From NCBI GenBank assembly GCA_039810485.1, contig JBDHXA010000027.1, positions 1 through 34,168 of the forward strand: 34,168 nt of DNA, written 5' to 3'. Positions 25,385 through 33,298 of the stretch are shown one piece after another (positions within the stretch are counted from its first letter, which is position 1; the number at the start of each line of letters is the position of its first letter). Below the pieces are notes generated by a model. That model was not told where the DNA came from. It saw only the letters and a list, made by a program, of their open reading frames with translations, and searched no databases. A program made the position numbers and the translations under genes. The stretch is from JADZAA01 sp039810485. Its GTDB lineage: Bacteria > Bacteroidota > Ignavibacteria > Kapaibacteriales > UBA961.

Positions 25385-25420
25385 AAAAAAATGCCTGAAA
25401 CACGAGCGCATCAGGCATTT
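25385..25420 (-). terminator. Intrinsic terminator of the sigma factor gene
   Basis: On the minus strand AAATGCCTGA (25411-25420) pairs perfectly with TCAGGCATTT (25389-25398) over a 12-nt loop, followed by TTTT. It lies 20 bp after the sigma factor stop. Confidence 0.88.
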
Positions 25421-25440
25421 GCTAATAATTTCTTTGATGA

Positions 25441-26301
25441 TTATCCAAGATATGAGCGAAGCGATTTTGACCTTGAAGCATGGCGTAAACGGCGTATTGC
25501 CTTTTCTTTAATTTGGCGAACTCGCTCTCGAGTTAAATTAAATTTTTCACCAATTTCTTCAAGAGTCAAGCAAATTCCGTCTAGACCAAAATAGAGCTTA
25601 ATAACTTCGGATTCTCTTTGCGAAAGAGTGCTAAGCACTTGCTGGACTTCTACGCGAAGTGATTCTCGCATTAGTTCTGCGTCTGGCGGAGGCTGCTGCT
25701 CATTTGGCAGAATATCCAAAAGGCGATTGTCCTCCCCTTGCACAAATGGTGCGTCAACTGATATTTGACGTCCTGATATTTTTATCGTTTCGGCTATTTC
25801 AGATACAGAAATTCCCAATTGTTCCGCTAACTCTGCGGCAGTCGGCTCGCGCTCAAATGCCTGCTCGAGCTCGCTAAATTTTTTGCCAATTTTATTTAAA
25901 GCGCCTACGCGATTGAGTGGCAGGCGCACAATGCGTGATTGTTCGGCCAGCGCTTGCAAAATAGATTGGCGAATCCACCAAACTGCATACGAAATAAATT
26001 TAAATCCGCGAGTTTCATCAAAACGCTTAGCTGCTTTAATTAGGCCAAGATTTCCTTCATTGATGAGATCGCCCAATGAAAGTCCTTGATTTTGATATTG
26101 TTTGGCTACACTGACCACAAAACGCAAGTTTGCCTTAACAAGACGCTCTAAAGCTCGCTCTCCGTCCCATCCGCCGCGTTTAATCAACTGTGCTAGAACT
26201 ATTTCATCATCAGCATGCAATAGCTCTACGCGACCTATTTCCTGGAGATATTTATCTAACGATTGGCTTTCACGATTGGTATATTGTTTCGTAATTCTCA
26301 T
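25441..26301 (-). CDS. rpoD: Primary RNA polymerase sigma factor, RpoD/SigA family
   Basis: This is the short 286-residue housekeeping sigma factor characteristic of Bacteroidota and relatives, without the long N-terminal 1.1 region. Region 1.2 is SLDKYLQEIGRVELL. Region 2 is complete, with NLRFVVSVAKQYQNQGLSLG, EGNLGLIKAAKRFD and the -10-recognising FISYAVWWIRQSILQALAEQ. Region 3 follows at about 135-210. Region 4, LSQRESEVIKLYFGLDG with LTLEEIGEKFNLTRERVRQI, reads the upstream promoter element. It should be the factor that uses the TAnnTTTG promoters in this window. A 313-bp leader with a hairpin precedes it and a terminator follows it. Confidence 0.95.
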   Translation of the reverse strand: MRITKQYTNRESQSLDKYLQEIGRVELLHADDEIVLAQLIKRGGWDGERALERLVKANLRFVVSVAKQYQNQGLSLGDLINEGNLGLIKAAKRFDETRGFKFISYAVWWIRQSILQALAEQSRIVRLPLNRVGALNKIGKKFSELEQAFEREPTAAELAEQLGISVSEIAETIKISGRQISVDAPFVQGEDNRLLDILPNEQQPPPDAELMRESLRVEVQQVLSTLSQRESEVIKLYFGLDGICLTLEEIGEKFNLTRERVRQIKEKAIRRLRHASRSKSLRSYLG

Positions 26302-26614
26302 GCATTATGCCGAACAAAATAAAACAGAACTCCCCTAAATGTCGCCTTGACATTTAGAACGAGCGTTACGACGCAACGAGTTTCTATGTATTGTAAAAAT
26401 CCTTATCTGCGTTTTACTGCAAAATGAAGCGATTCCAACTTATATAGGCTTTATCGAGAGGTGCAGCAATTGATTTAATTCAATTCAACAAAATAAGCTA
26501 TGTTACTACAATGCGGGAATTTGAGCAACATAATAAAAGTACGCTTTTATAATTATCGCAATGACTTAAATTGATTTATTGAAGATGATTTGCAAATTTG
26601 TTGCATGTTTTCAA
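26302..26614. other. Leader region of the sigma factor gene with a hairpin
   Basis: This gap between the ABC exporter gene and the sigma factor holds no gene. CTAAATGTC (26335-26343) and GACATTTAG (26349-26357) form a perfect 9-bp inverted repeat with a 5-nt loop, 34 nt before the sigma factor ATG. It may be a leader hairpin or an operator. I found no exact TAnnTTTG promoter match here and no hairpin directly after the ABC gene. Confidence 0.5.
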
Positions 26615-28363
26615 TTATGTTCGCAGCAGTTCTTCTTCGAGGCGTTGGATTTCCCACATTTCAGCATATATGCCATTCGTTATTTTAAGCAATTCATCGT
26701 GCGTTCCATATTCTACCATTTTTCCATCTTCTAGAACAATAATTGATTCGCAATTTTGCACTGCTGAAAGACGATGCGATACAATGAGAGAAGTGCAATT
26801 CTTCATAACTTCTCGCAGATGTTTCAATATTTCATGCTCAGTTGCTGTATCAACGGCTGATAATGCATCGTCAAGGATCAAAATTGTAGGTTTGCGAATG
26901 AGAGCCCGAGCTATGGCCACACGCTGCTTTTGACCGCCGGATAACGTAACGCCGCGCTCGCCAACAATCGTTGCATATCCATCTGGAAATTGCATTATAT
27001 CTTCGTGCAGACGCGCTGCTTTAGCCGCAGCAATGATATCATCGAAAGAAGCAGAAGAATTTCCGGCGCGAATATTTCCTTCAATAGTTTCTGAAAAAAG
27101 AAAAGGTTCTTGCGTTACTATACCAATATTACGGCGCAACAACTCGAGATGGATCGAAGCCACAGAGGAGCCGTCAATTAACACTTCGCCTTCGGAAGGG
27201 TCGCAGATTCTTGGCACTAAGTTAATTAGTGTAGTTTTGCCGCTTCCGGTAGCGCCAACTATGCCAAGAGAACCGCCGGAGGGAATCATTAAGGATATCT
27301 GTGACAATGCTTCATATTTTGCGCCTGCATACCGATATGAAACATTTTTATACTCAATGCAGCCATTTTTTATTTCTCTCTCTGCAATTGCTTTATCATT
27401 ACGGATTTTGGGAATTGCATCAAAAATTGCTGAAATTCGCGCCACTGAAGCCGATGCTCGCTGCACTAAATTAGTAACCCAGCCAATAGCGGCTACTGGC
27501 CACATCAATTGGCCTAAATAAATAAAGAACTGTGTAATAACTCCGACAGTTGAATTGCCTTGTATTACTTGCCACCCTCCAAAGCCAAGCACCAAAATAT
27601 TCGAAAAACCTATCAAAAACATCATCGAAGGCATCATTATTGATTGGTATCGAGCAAGTTTTAAACTGCGATACGCATATTCATTGCTCGCTTTTTCAAA
27701 TTGTTTAGATTCGTAATCAGCGCGATTGTATGCCTTAATTACTCGAATTCCTGAAAATGACTCTTGTGCAATGGTTGTAATTTCTCCAAACTGTTCTTGA
27801 ACACTGCGAAAAGCAGCATGAATTCGTTTGCCTATGCGATAAGTTGCATAAGCCATTATTGGCAAAGGAGCTAATGAAACAAGCGTAATCAGCGGACTTA
27901 GTATTATCATGTTCCCGACAGCAAAAAGAAACGTTGTAAAGCTATTGGCAGAGTACATGATTGCGGGTCCTAAAAATTCTCGAACCGCGCTAATATCGTT
28001 AGTGGCATACGCCATCATTGAACCAGTAGAATTTTGATGAAAAAACTGAGCATCCTGACGCTCAATTGCAGCAAGCAAATCATTTCGCAAATCATACTCT
28101 ATAAGACGCGAAGCAATAATGACTGTTTCTCTTGTTAAGAACATAAAAAATCCGCTGCCTATTGTTAGCAAGAGTATATAAATGATATTATTCACAACAT
28201 GTTCCATTGTGAACCCTGCATCACCGAAGCCGTCAATCGTTGCTCCAACAAAACGCGGTACTGTTGTAGAGCAAATATTAGATATTGTAACAAACAACAG
28301 ACCGAGCAGCAATCGCAGACGGTGTTGCTTTAGATATGGAAGCAGTCGAAGCAATGAACGCAT
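26615..28363 (-). CDS. ABC exporter half-transporter (permease fused to ATPase)
   Basis: The 582-residue protein has an N-terminal six-helix exporter membrane domain (about 1-310) followed by an ATPase domain. The ATPase shows Walker A (GATGSGKTT), the Q-loop (VTQEPFLFSETI), the signature LSGGQKQRVAIARAL, Walker B with D-loop (ILILDDALSAVD) and the switch histidine (SLIVSHRLS). The residue after the Walker B aspartate is Asp, not the catalytic Glu. This is a hallmark of the degenerate-site subunit of heterodimeric exporters such as TM287/288 or MdlA/MdlB. The usual partner would be the next gene, but none is in this window. Substrate is unknown; multidrug or lipid-like compounds are typical of the family. 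Confidence 0.92.
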   Translation of the reverse strand: MRSLLRLLPYLKQHRLRLLLGLLFVTISNICSTTVPRFVGATIDGFGDAGFTMEHVVNNIIYILLLTIGSGFFMFLTRETVIIASRLIEYDLRNDLLAAIERQDAQFFHQNSTGSMMAYATNDISAVREFLGPAIMYSANSFTTFLFAVGNMIILSPLITLVSLAPLPIMAYATYRIGKRIHAAFRSVQEQFGEITTIAQESFSGIRVIKAYNRADYESKQFEKASNEYAYRSLKLARYQSIMMPSMMFLIGFSNILVLGFGGWQVIQGNSTVGVITQFFIYLGQLMWPVAAIGWVTNLVQRASASVARISAIFDAIPKIRNDKAIAEREIKNGCIEYKNVSYRYAGAKYEALSQISLMIPSGGSLGIVGATGSGKTTLINLVPRICDPSEGEVLIDGSSVASIHLELLRRNIGIVTQEPFLFSETIEGNIRAGNSSASFDDIIAAAKAARLHEDIMQFPDGYATIVGERGVTLSGGQKQRVAIARALIRKPTILILDDALSAVDTATEHEILKHLREVMKNCTSLIVSHRLSAVQNCESIIVLEDGKMVEYGTHDELLKITNGIYAEMWEIQRLEEELLRT

Positions 28364-28397
28364 CGTTTATTCATAATAATTTGCGTGGTATAACATA

Positions 28398-28405
28398 CAA
28401 AAATA
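28398..28405 (-). promoter_or_regulatory. Predicted promoter -7 element of the ABC exporter gene
   Basis: TATTTTTG on the minus strand matches TAnnTTTG and lies 34 nt before the ATG at 28363. It is divergent from the peroxiredoxin promoter, 34 bp away. Confidence 0.5.
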
Positions 28406-28439
28406 CATGTTTAACGCTAAGGAATTGACGATTTATTGA

Positions 28440-28447
28440 TAATTTTG
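28440..28447 (+). promoter_or_regulatory. Predicted promoter -7 element of the peroxiredoxin gene
   Basis: TAATTTTG matches TAnnTTTG and continues as TAATTTTGCAT, identical over 11 bases to the acyl-CoA dehydrogenase promoter. It lies 48 nt before the ATG. Confidence 0.5.
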
Positions 28448-28495
28448 CATTGTATCAACCGATTTTTTAATCTTTAATATAAATGAGGTGCCATC

Positions 28496-28969
28496 ATGGC
28501 TTCAGTTTCCGTTGGGCAAAATGCTCCCGATTTTACGCTTTATGATCAAACTAAGACAGCGCAAACTCTCAGCAGTTTTACCGGTAAAAATGTGATTCTT
28601 GCATTTTACCCAGGCGCATTTACCGGAGTATGCGATACTGAAATGTGTAAATTTCGCGACTCTTTAGACATGTTAAATAAAGCAAATGCGCAAGTATTGG
28701 GGATTAGCGTAGATATGCCGTTTACCGCCAAAGTATTTTCAGAGAAATACAATTTGAACTTCATGATTTTATCTGATTATAATCGTGAAGTTATCCGCCA
28801 ATATGGTCTTCTCTTACCGAATTTTGCCGGTATGCCTGGTCTTGATTCTACTCAACGAGCCGTATTTTTGATTGATAAAAAAGGTATCATCCGTTATGTC
28901 GAAGTAACTTCAGCCCCACATTTTGAGCCGAATTATGCCGCTCTTTTCGAGGCGATGAATAATATATGA
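28496..28969 (+). CDS. Peroxiredoxin (AhpE/BCP-like)
   Basis: This 157-residue thiol peroxidase is predicted to reduce hydrogen peroxide and organic hydroperoxides in the cytoplasm. The active-site PxxxTxxC is clear in FYPGAFTGVCDTEMC: P39, T43 and peroxidatic C46. A second cysteine, C51, lies five residues on, in the C-x4-C spacing of BCP-type enzymes, so it may be the resolving cysteine. GEMx-like features of long typical 2-Cys enzymes are absent. GAGGTG precedes the ATG. A terminator follows, and then a thioredoxin-like protein, a possible reductant though it is exported. Confidence 0.92.
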   Translation: MASVSVGQNAPDFTLYDQTKTAQTLSSFTGKNVILAFYPGAFTGVCDTEMCKFRDSLDMLNKANAQVLGISVDMPFTAKVFSEKYNLNFMILSDYNREVIRQYGLLLPNFAGMPGLDSTQRAVFLIDKKGIIRYVEVTSAPHFEPNYAALFEAMNNI

Positions 28970-28987
28970 GATAATAGGACAATTTAC

Positions 28988-29025
28988 AGAGCGCAGGCGC
29001 GTCAATCCCTGCGCTCTTATTTTTA
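28988..29025 (+). terminator. Terminator after the peroxiredoxin gene
   Basis: AGAGCGCAGG (28988-28997) pairs perfectly with CCTGCGCTCT (29008-29017), with a 10-nt loop, followed by TATTTTTATA. It ends 20 nt before the start codon of the TlpA-like gene. Confidence 0.85.
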
Positions 29026-29044
29026 TACATTACAAAGTATTACA

Positions 29045-29632
29045 ATGAAACGCATATTTGTCGCAAGCTTGCTCGCAATTGTAGCCGTTAGCGCTACGGT
29101 TCTTATTGCCGGCAAAAACAACCTTCATAAAACGATGCAATCTAAATCAACAGCCGCAATCATGGCTGCTGAAGGAATTGAAGTTGGAATGACAGCTCCA
29201 AACTTTACCATGAACGATCAAAACAGCAAGCCATTATCTCTGCAAAGTTATAAAGGCAAAGTAGTTGTCCTTGATTTTTGGGCTACATGGTGCGGACCTT
29301 GCCGCCTCGCATTGCCACATTTCAAGGAATTATGGAGCAAATATAAAACCAAAGATGTTGTCTTTATCGGCGTTTCGCTTGACAAGGACTTGAACAAATG
29401 GAAGCAATTCATTAAAGATGAAAATATGGAATGGCTTCATGTTGCTGACGGTAACTTTTGGCAGAATGCTGTTGCTCAAAAATATAGTGTTGAATCAATT
29501 CCCAGTGTTTGGGTGTTGGATAAATCAGGCGTAATTCAGGGTAAGAATCTTTATGGAGCAGAAGTTGACAAAGCTATCGAAAAAGCAATTTCCACATCGT
29601 CGAACAAAAGTGCTAAACCTTCCAAGTCATAA
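29045..29632 (+). CDS. TlpA/ResA-like thioredoxin-fold protein, exported
   Basis: The 195-residue protein begins with a signal or anchor segment (RIFVASLLAIVAVSATVLIA), so its thioredoxin domain acts in the periplasm. The active site is WCGPC with C83 and C86 in VVLDFWATWCGPCRLALPHF. The TlpA/ResA-type insertion contains VFIGVSLDKDLNKW, and the cis-proline loop is VESIPSVWVLD. Such proteins reduce disulfides in apocytochromes or other exported proteins. No cytochrome c maturation gene is nearby, so the partner is unknown. No Shine-Dalgarno site is clear, and the gene starts 20 nt after a terminator. Confidence 0.9.
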   Translation: MKRIFVASLLAIVAVSATVLIAGKNNLHKTMQSKSTAAIMAAEGIEVGMTAPNFTMNDQNSKPLSLQSYKGKVVVLDFWATWCGPCRLALPHFKELWSKYKTKDVVFIGVSLDKDLNKWKQFIKDENMEWLHVADGNFWQNAVAQKYSVESIPSVWVLDKSGVIQGKNLYGAEVDKAIEKAISTSSNKSAKPSKS

Positions 29633-29693
29633 TAACTTTGCTCAGACAAGTTGAAAATGAAGAAATTGCAGCGATAAGTATTATGACAATAAT

Positions 29694-29727
29694 AAAAAAG
29701 GCGCACCCGAAAAGGCGCGCCTTTTTT
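29694..29727. terminator. Bidirectional terminator between tlpA-like gene and rpmG
   Basis: AAAAAAGGCGC (29694-29704) pairs with GCGCCTTTTTT (29717-29727). The A- and T-tracts flank the GC stem on both sides, so it can stop transcription from both convergent genes. Confidence 0.88.
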
Positions 29728-29746
29728 ATTTCTATTCAACCTAAGA

Positions 29747-29926
29747 TTATCGAATCTCTTTATGCACTGTATGCCGCTGTAAAAACGGGTTGTATTTTTT
29801 TAACTCGATTCGTTCTGGATGATTTTGTTTGTTTTTCATAGTTGTGTAGCGCGAAGCTGGCTTTCCCTCTTTTTTTGCTTCTGTACATTCAAGCGTAATA
29901 ATAACACGAGCGCCTTTTTTTGCCAT
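29747..29926 (-). CDS. rpmG: 50S ribosomal protein L33
   Basis: This short gene encodes 59 residues, MAKKGARVIITLECTEAK at the start and KKYNPFLQRHTVHKEIR at the end, with the family core KPASRYTTMKNKQNHPERIE between. L33 is a small protein of the large ribosomal subunit near the E site. Only one cysteine is present, so this is the zinc-free form without the two CxxC pairs. The ATG at 29926 is followed by the normal MAKK start; GAAAGAA upstream is a weak ribosome-binding site. A strong-looking promoter lies 42 nt upstream and a terminator 20 bp downstream, so it is a single-gene unit. Confidence 0.96.
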   Translation of the reverse strand: MAKKGARVIITLECTEAKKEGKPASRYTTMKNKQNHPERIELKKYNPFLQRHTVHKEIR

Positions 29927-29967
29927 GATATAGTTCTTTCAGACGTTATTTTTGAAAATATTCTTTG

Positions 29968-29999
29968 CAAAAATAGAATATTCTTATCTATTTTTCAAA
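29968..29999 (-). promoter_or_regulatory. Predicted rpmG promoter with -33 and -7 elements
   Basis: On the minus strand TTTG (29996-29999) is followed after exactly 20 nt by TATTTTTG (29968-29975). This is the full Bacteroidota two-part promoter, TTTG-N19-21-TAnnTTTG. It is the most complete match in the window. Confidence 0.68.
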
Positions 30000-30080
30000 T
30001 CAATTAGCTTGTAAAGCATTAAGAAATACTGAAATAAAGTGTTATATGGCATATTTTCTATTGTTTGCAAGGAAAAATCA

Positions 30081-31121
30081 ATGATTATCCGCGAAAATGT
30101 TCCTCTTGCTCCAATTACAACGTTTGGAGTCGAAGCCACAGCCGCTTGGCATATTTCTCTCGAATCGCTTGAAGATGTGTCGCTTTGGAACAAGGAAACA
30201 AAAAATGATCCACGCTTTAATCAACTGCCTTTTATGCCGTTAGGCGCAGGCAGCAATGTTCTGTTTACGAAAGATTTCGACGGCGCAATACTCAGCATTA
30301 ACCTATTTGGGCAAGAAATTCTCTCGCGCTCGGGAACATCGGTTCTTTTGCGAATTGGCGCAGGAGAACAATGGCACAAGACAGTTCAGCGATGCGTTAA
30401 TAACAATCTTTTCGGCATTGAAAACTTGGCGCTAATACCTGGAAACGTAGGAGCTGCTCCAATTCAGAATATTGGAGCCTATGGCATGGAAATAGAAAAG
30501 CGCATTTCATCTGTCGAGTATTACGACTTATCACGCCATACATTTACAACGATTAATCGATCCGGATGTAAATTTGGATATCGAACAAGCATTTTCAAAA
30601 CTGAGCTTAAATCTCGATGCATAATAACCGCCGTTACTCTTGAGCTTTCTGAAATTCCAGATCCTATTTCAAATTATGGCGATGTAAAACAAGAACTCGC
30701 CGCTTTAGGCATCCGCAATGCAGAACCAAAAGATATATTTGACACAGTGATATCAATACGAAAACGCAAGCTGCCGGATCCAAAGGTTTTAGGCAATGCC
30801 GGAAGTTTCTTCAAAAATCCCGTCATTCCTTTGCAGCAAGCGATAACACTACAAACTTTGTTTCCAGATATGCCGCAATACACGCTGCAGAATGAATTTG
30901 TAAAAATTCCGGCTGCGTGGCTGATAGACAAAGCTGGTTGGAAGGGATTCAGACGTGGAAATATTGGAGTATCTCCAATTCAAGCACTGGTTATAGTGAA
31001 TTACGGCGGTGCCAAAGGTGTAGAAATAGCAGAACTTGCAATCGAAATTAGCAAGTCGGTAAAACACAAATTCGGCATTATTCTCGAAACAGAAGTTAAT
31101 ATCATAGGCGATATCCTATGA
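30081..31121 (+). CDS. murB: UDP-N-acetylenolpyruvoylglucosamine reductase MurB
   Basis: MurB reduces UDP-GlcNAc-enolpyruvate with NADPH to give UDP-MurNAc in peptidoglycan synthesis. From ATG 30081 (MIIRENVPLAPITTFGV, with AAGGA 7 nt upstream) it has 346 residues, the length of the E. coli-like type I form. The FAD-binding motif is PLGAGSNVLF (residues 55-59 GAGSN) and LALIPGNVGAAPIQNIGAYG. FGYRTSIFK carries the substrate-binding Tyr-Arg, NAGSFFKNP the serine that protonates the intermediate, and ETEVNIIGD the C-terminal catalytic Glu. The frame is open upstream to TTG 30039 but that part is not conserved. It converges with the next gene, 11 bp away. Confidence 0.95.
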   Translation: MIIRENVPLAPITTFGVEATAAWHISLESLEDVSLWNKETKNDPRFNQLPFMPLGAGSNVLFTKDFDGAILSINLFGQEILSRSGTSVLLRIGAGEQWHKTVQRCVNNNLFGIENLALIPGNVGAAPIQNIGAYGMEIEKRISSVEYYDLSRHTFTTINRSGCKFGYRTSIFKTELKSRCIITAVTLELSEIPDPISNYGDVKQELAALGIRNAEPKDIFDTVISIRKRKLPDPKVLGNAGSFFKNPVIPLQQAITLQTLFPDMPQYTLQNEFVKIPAAWLIDKAGWKGFRRGNIGVSPIQALVIVNYGGAKGVEIAELAIEISKSVKHKFGIILETEVNIIGDIL

Positions 31122-31132
31122 TTTTTTGCAAA

Positions 31133-32398
31133 TCAGGTCTTCTGTTTTTTCTTTTTAGCCGCGGGAAACAGTATATTATTTAAAATAAGCCGATAACCTG
31201 GCGAGTTTTTGTGCAGCGAAAGATCTGTTGGCGGATCGCCTACTGCATGTTGGTAATCTTCTGGATCGTGTCCGCCATACCATGTAAAAGTGCCGCGCCC
31301 CACATTTCCGTGAATATATTTTACTTCGTCAGTTCCTTCGCGTTCTGCTAAATTTGTTACTGATTTTTTTATTACGCCTTTATGGAATGCAGTTGTTTGT
31401 CCTAAAAAACCGCGCACTACATTAACATGGCACTGTGTCAACATTGTAGGCACCGGATCGTATTTTGCTGAAAAATCAAACAGCGTGAAATAATCAACAG
31501 AAGGATTTCCTAGTGTGGTAGGACCGACATCAATGCTCGAAAATTCGTAGATATACGGATTCATCTCAAGCGTAAAATTTTCAAATGCAAAGGTGCGTGA
31601 AAAATCTAATTTTTTAGTCGCCTGCGGATCTGCTGGATCGCCGTCAAACATTTCAGCGCAAATATCAACGTCTTTGGCGGCCAGTGCTATGTCATACGTG
31701 TCTGTCGCGCTGCACATGGCAAACATAAATCCACCGTTTACAACATAATCTCGGATTTTCTCCACAACAGCTTTTTTAAGTTCTGACACTTTTGCAAAGC
31801 CAAGTTTGCGCGCAGTATTTTCCAAAAGAGTAACCTGCTGTATATACCAAGGAGCATTGGCAAAGCTAGAAAAGAATTTTCCGTATTGTCCTGTAAAATC
31901 CTCATGATGAAGATGCAGCCAGTCATAATTCCGCAATGAATCATTGAGCACTTCTTCATCCCATATTTTTGAATATTTCACTTCGGCATATTCCATTGCC
32001 AATGTTACTGCATCGTCCCATGGTTTAAAGCCCGGCGGCGCATACACAGCAATTCTTGGCGGTTTTTCGAGTTTTACCACATCCATATTGACATTGTCAG
32101 ATTGTACTTCAGAATAAATCTGCGCCGCTTCCGCACCGCTAATTTCTTCAAAAGAAACACCTCTAATGCGACATTCAGCCGCTAATTTTGCACTATTGTC
32201 CATCATAAACGATCCGCCGCGATAATTTAGCAGCCAATCTACAGTTGCGCCTTGAGTTAAAACCCAAAATGCAATGCCATACGATTTTAGATGATCTGTT
32301 TGAGAAGCATCCATCGGGATCAGCAGTTTTTGCGAAAATGCTGAAAATGGAAGGAAAAGAAGCGCAACAAACGTAAAAAAGCGAGAAATTAGCCGCAT
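31133..32398 (-). CDS. Conserved secreted protein, often labelled 'asparagine synthetase B'
   Basis: From ATG 32398 (MRLISRFFTFVALLFLPF, signal peptide ending FSQ) the protein has 421 residues; ATG 32437 is an alternative, and the open frame continues upstream into the rhodanese gene, which is not credible. I recognise a family conserved in Bacteroidota that databases label asparagine synthetase B, though neither AsnB domain is visible. Conserved blocks are LNYRGGSFM, WLHLHHEDFTGQYGKF, GGFMFAMCSATDTYDIALA, FDGDPADPQATKKLDFSRTF, GGHDPEDYQHAVGDPPTD and the end FPAAKKKKQKT. GGFMFAMCSATD resembles the nucleophile elbow of glutamine-amidotransferase-like folds. The His/Asp clusters could bind a metal. 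Function is unknown. Confidence 0.85.
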   Translation of the reverse strand: MRLISRFFTFVALLFLPFSAFSQKLLIPMDASQTDHLKSYGIAFWVLTQGATVDWLLNYRGGSFMMDNSAKLAAECRIRGVSFEEISGAEAAQIYSEVQSDNVNMDVVKLEKPPRIAVYAPPGFKPWDDAVTLAMEYAEVKYSKIWDEEVLNDSLRNYDWLHLHHEDFTGQYGKFFSSFANAPWYIQQVTLLENTARKLGFAKVSELKKAVVEKIRDYVVNGGFMFAMCSATDTYDIALAAKDVDICAEMFDGDPADPQATKKLDFSRTFAFENFTLEMNPYIYEFSSIDVGPTTLGNPSVDYFTLFDFSAKYDPVPTMLTQCHVNVVRGFLGQTTAFHKGVIKKSVTNLAEREGTDEVKYIHGNVGRGTFTWYGGHDPEDYQHAVGDPPTDLSLHKNSPGYRLILNNILFPAAKKKKQKT

Positions 32399-32579
32399 AA
32401 TGCATGAGCCGACATAAGAATGCATTGAATCTTTCATCGGAATATTTTGGTTGTGGTGAATCTTAGAAGGTAGAAACGGCAAAAACGTCAGTTTATTACA
32501 ATAAAATACTTGATGTGGTTTAGTAGAATATCGCAACAAGCAATTAGAATACATTGATGAATTTGCTGCATTATGCCAA

Positions 32580-33239
32580 TTACCGCCTCTGCTGCTGTTT
32601 CCAATCCTCCCAACCGCCAAGATAGATGAACACGCGAGTAAAACCAAAAGCAATCAGATTATCGGCAAGTTGATGGCTGAGTTCGCACAAACCTCCGCCG
32701 CAATAAACTACAATGCGCTTGTCTCGCGGAAGAGCTATTATTTCTGGTATGTGTTTTTCAAATTCTAATGCAGGCAATGACTTAGATCCTGGAATATGTC
32801 CTTCTGAATACTCATGTTCAGCGCGGGCATCAAGGAACAACACTTCAGAATCTTTTGTCAAGCGCAACACTTGCTCATATTTTACTTCTAACGGTTTTAA
32901 TGAAGATGCTGGAACTGAATGCTGAGATTCCGTCTTTGTAGAAGCGCTGAATTCATCTGCCAATTTTGATGTTTTTTTTGCAACTGTATCAGATTTAGCC
33001 ACGACATTTATATCATTTTTAACTGCTGGATTAGCATCACTTTTTGCTATCTGAACTATTGTATCGTTCTGCAGCGGTGTTGCAGAGAAGAGCGCCGAGT
33101 CGGATGCCTGTTCAACAGGTCGCGGAGTATAAATCCATGGTAGCGGTTTTGGCGATGCAAAAAAATTATAAAACAATCCTAAGAGTGCTGCAACCGCAAC
33201 AATTATGCTTATTTCAAGAAGATTTTGACGGATGTTCAT
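32580..33239 (-). CDS. Membrane-anchored rhodanese-like protein
   Basis: The 219-residue protein has one N-terminal membrane helix (ISIIVAVAALLGLFYNFF) and a linker of about 80 residues rich in Ser, Ala and Lys. A C-terminal rhodanese domain follows from about 118 (VLFLDARAEHEYSEGHIPGS). The active-site loop is VVYCGGGLCELSHQLA: the first Cys is in the catalytic position, and a second Cys five residues on may form a disulfide with it. The domain should face the periplasm. Sulfur transfer, or a redox role, is possible. No Shine-Dalgarno site is visible. It lies 181 bp before the secreted family gene on the same strand. Confidence 0.85.
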   Translation of the reverse strand: MNIRQNLLEISIIVAVAALLGLFYNFFASPKPLPWIYTPRPVEQASDSALFSATPLQNDTIVQIAKSDANPAVKNDINVVAKSDTVAKKTSKLADEFSASTKTESQHSVPASSLKPLEVKYEQVLRLTKDSEVLFLDARAEHEYSEGHIPGSKSLPALEFEKHIPEIIALPRDKRIVVYCGGGLCELSHQLADNLIAFGFTRVFIYLGGWEDWKQQQRR

Positions 33240-33298
33240 GGCAGTTATACTAGTGAAGAATCAATCTATGATTTTGGTATCATTGGCGCATTAAATTT

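Noticed and set aside
27033..27521. 162-codon plus-strand frame inside the ABC exporter gene
   Set aside because: Antisense shadow; the exporter carries all its ATPase motifs on the minus strand.
29819..30007. 62-codon plus-strand frame over rpmG
   Set aside because: It is antisense to rpmG, whose product is clearly ribosomal protein L33.
32399..32653. Extended N-terminus of the secreted family protein
   Set aside because: It overlaps the rhodanese gene and delays the signal peptide by 85 residues.
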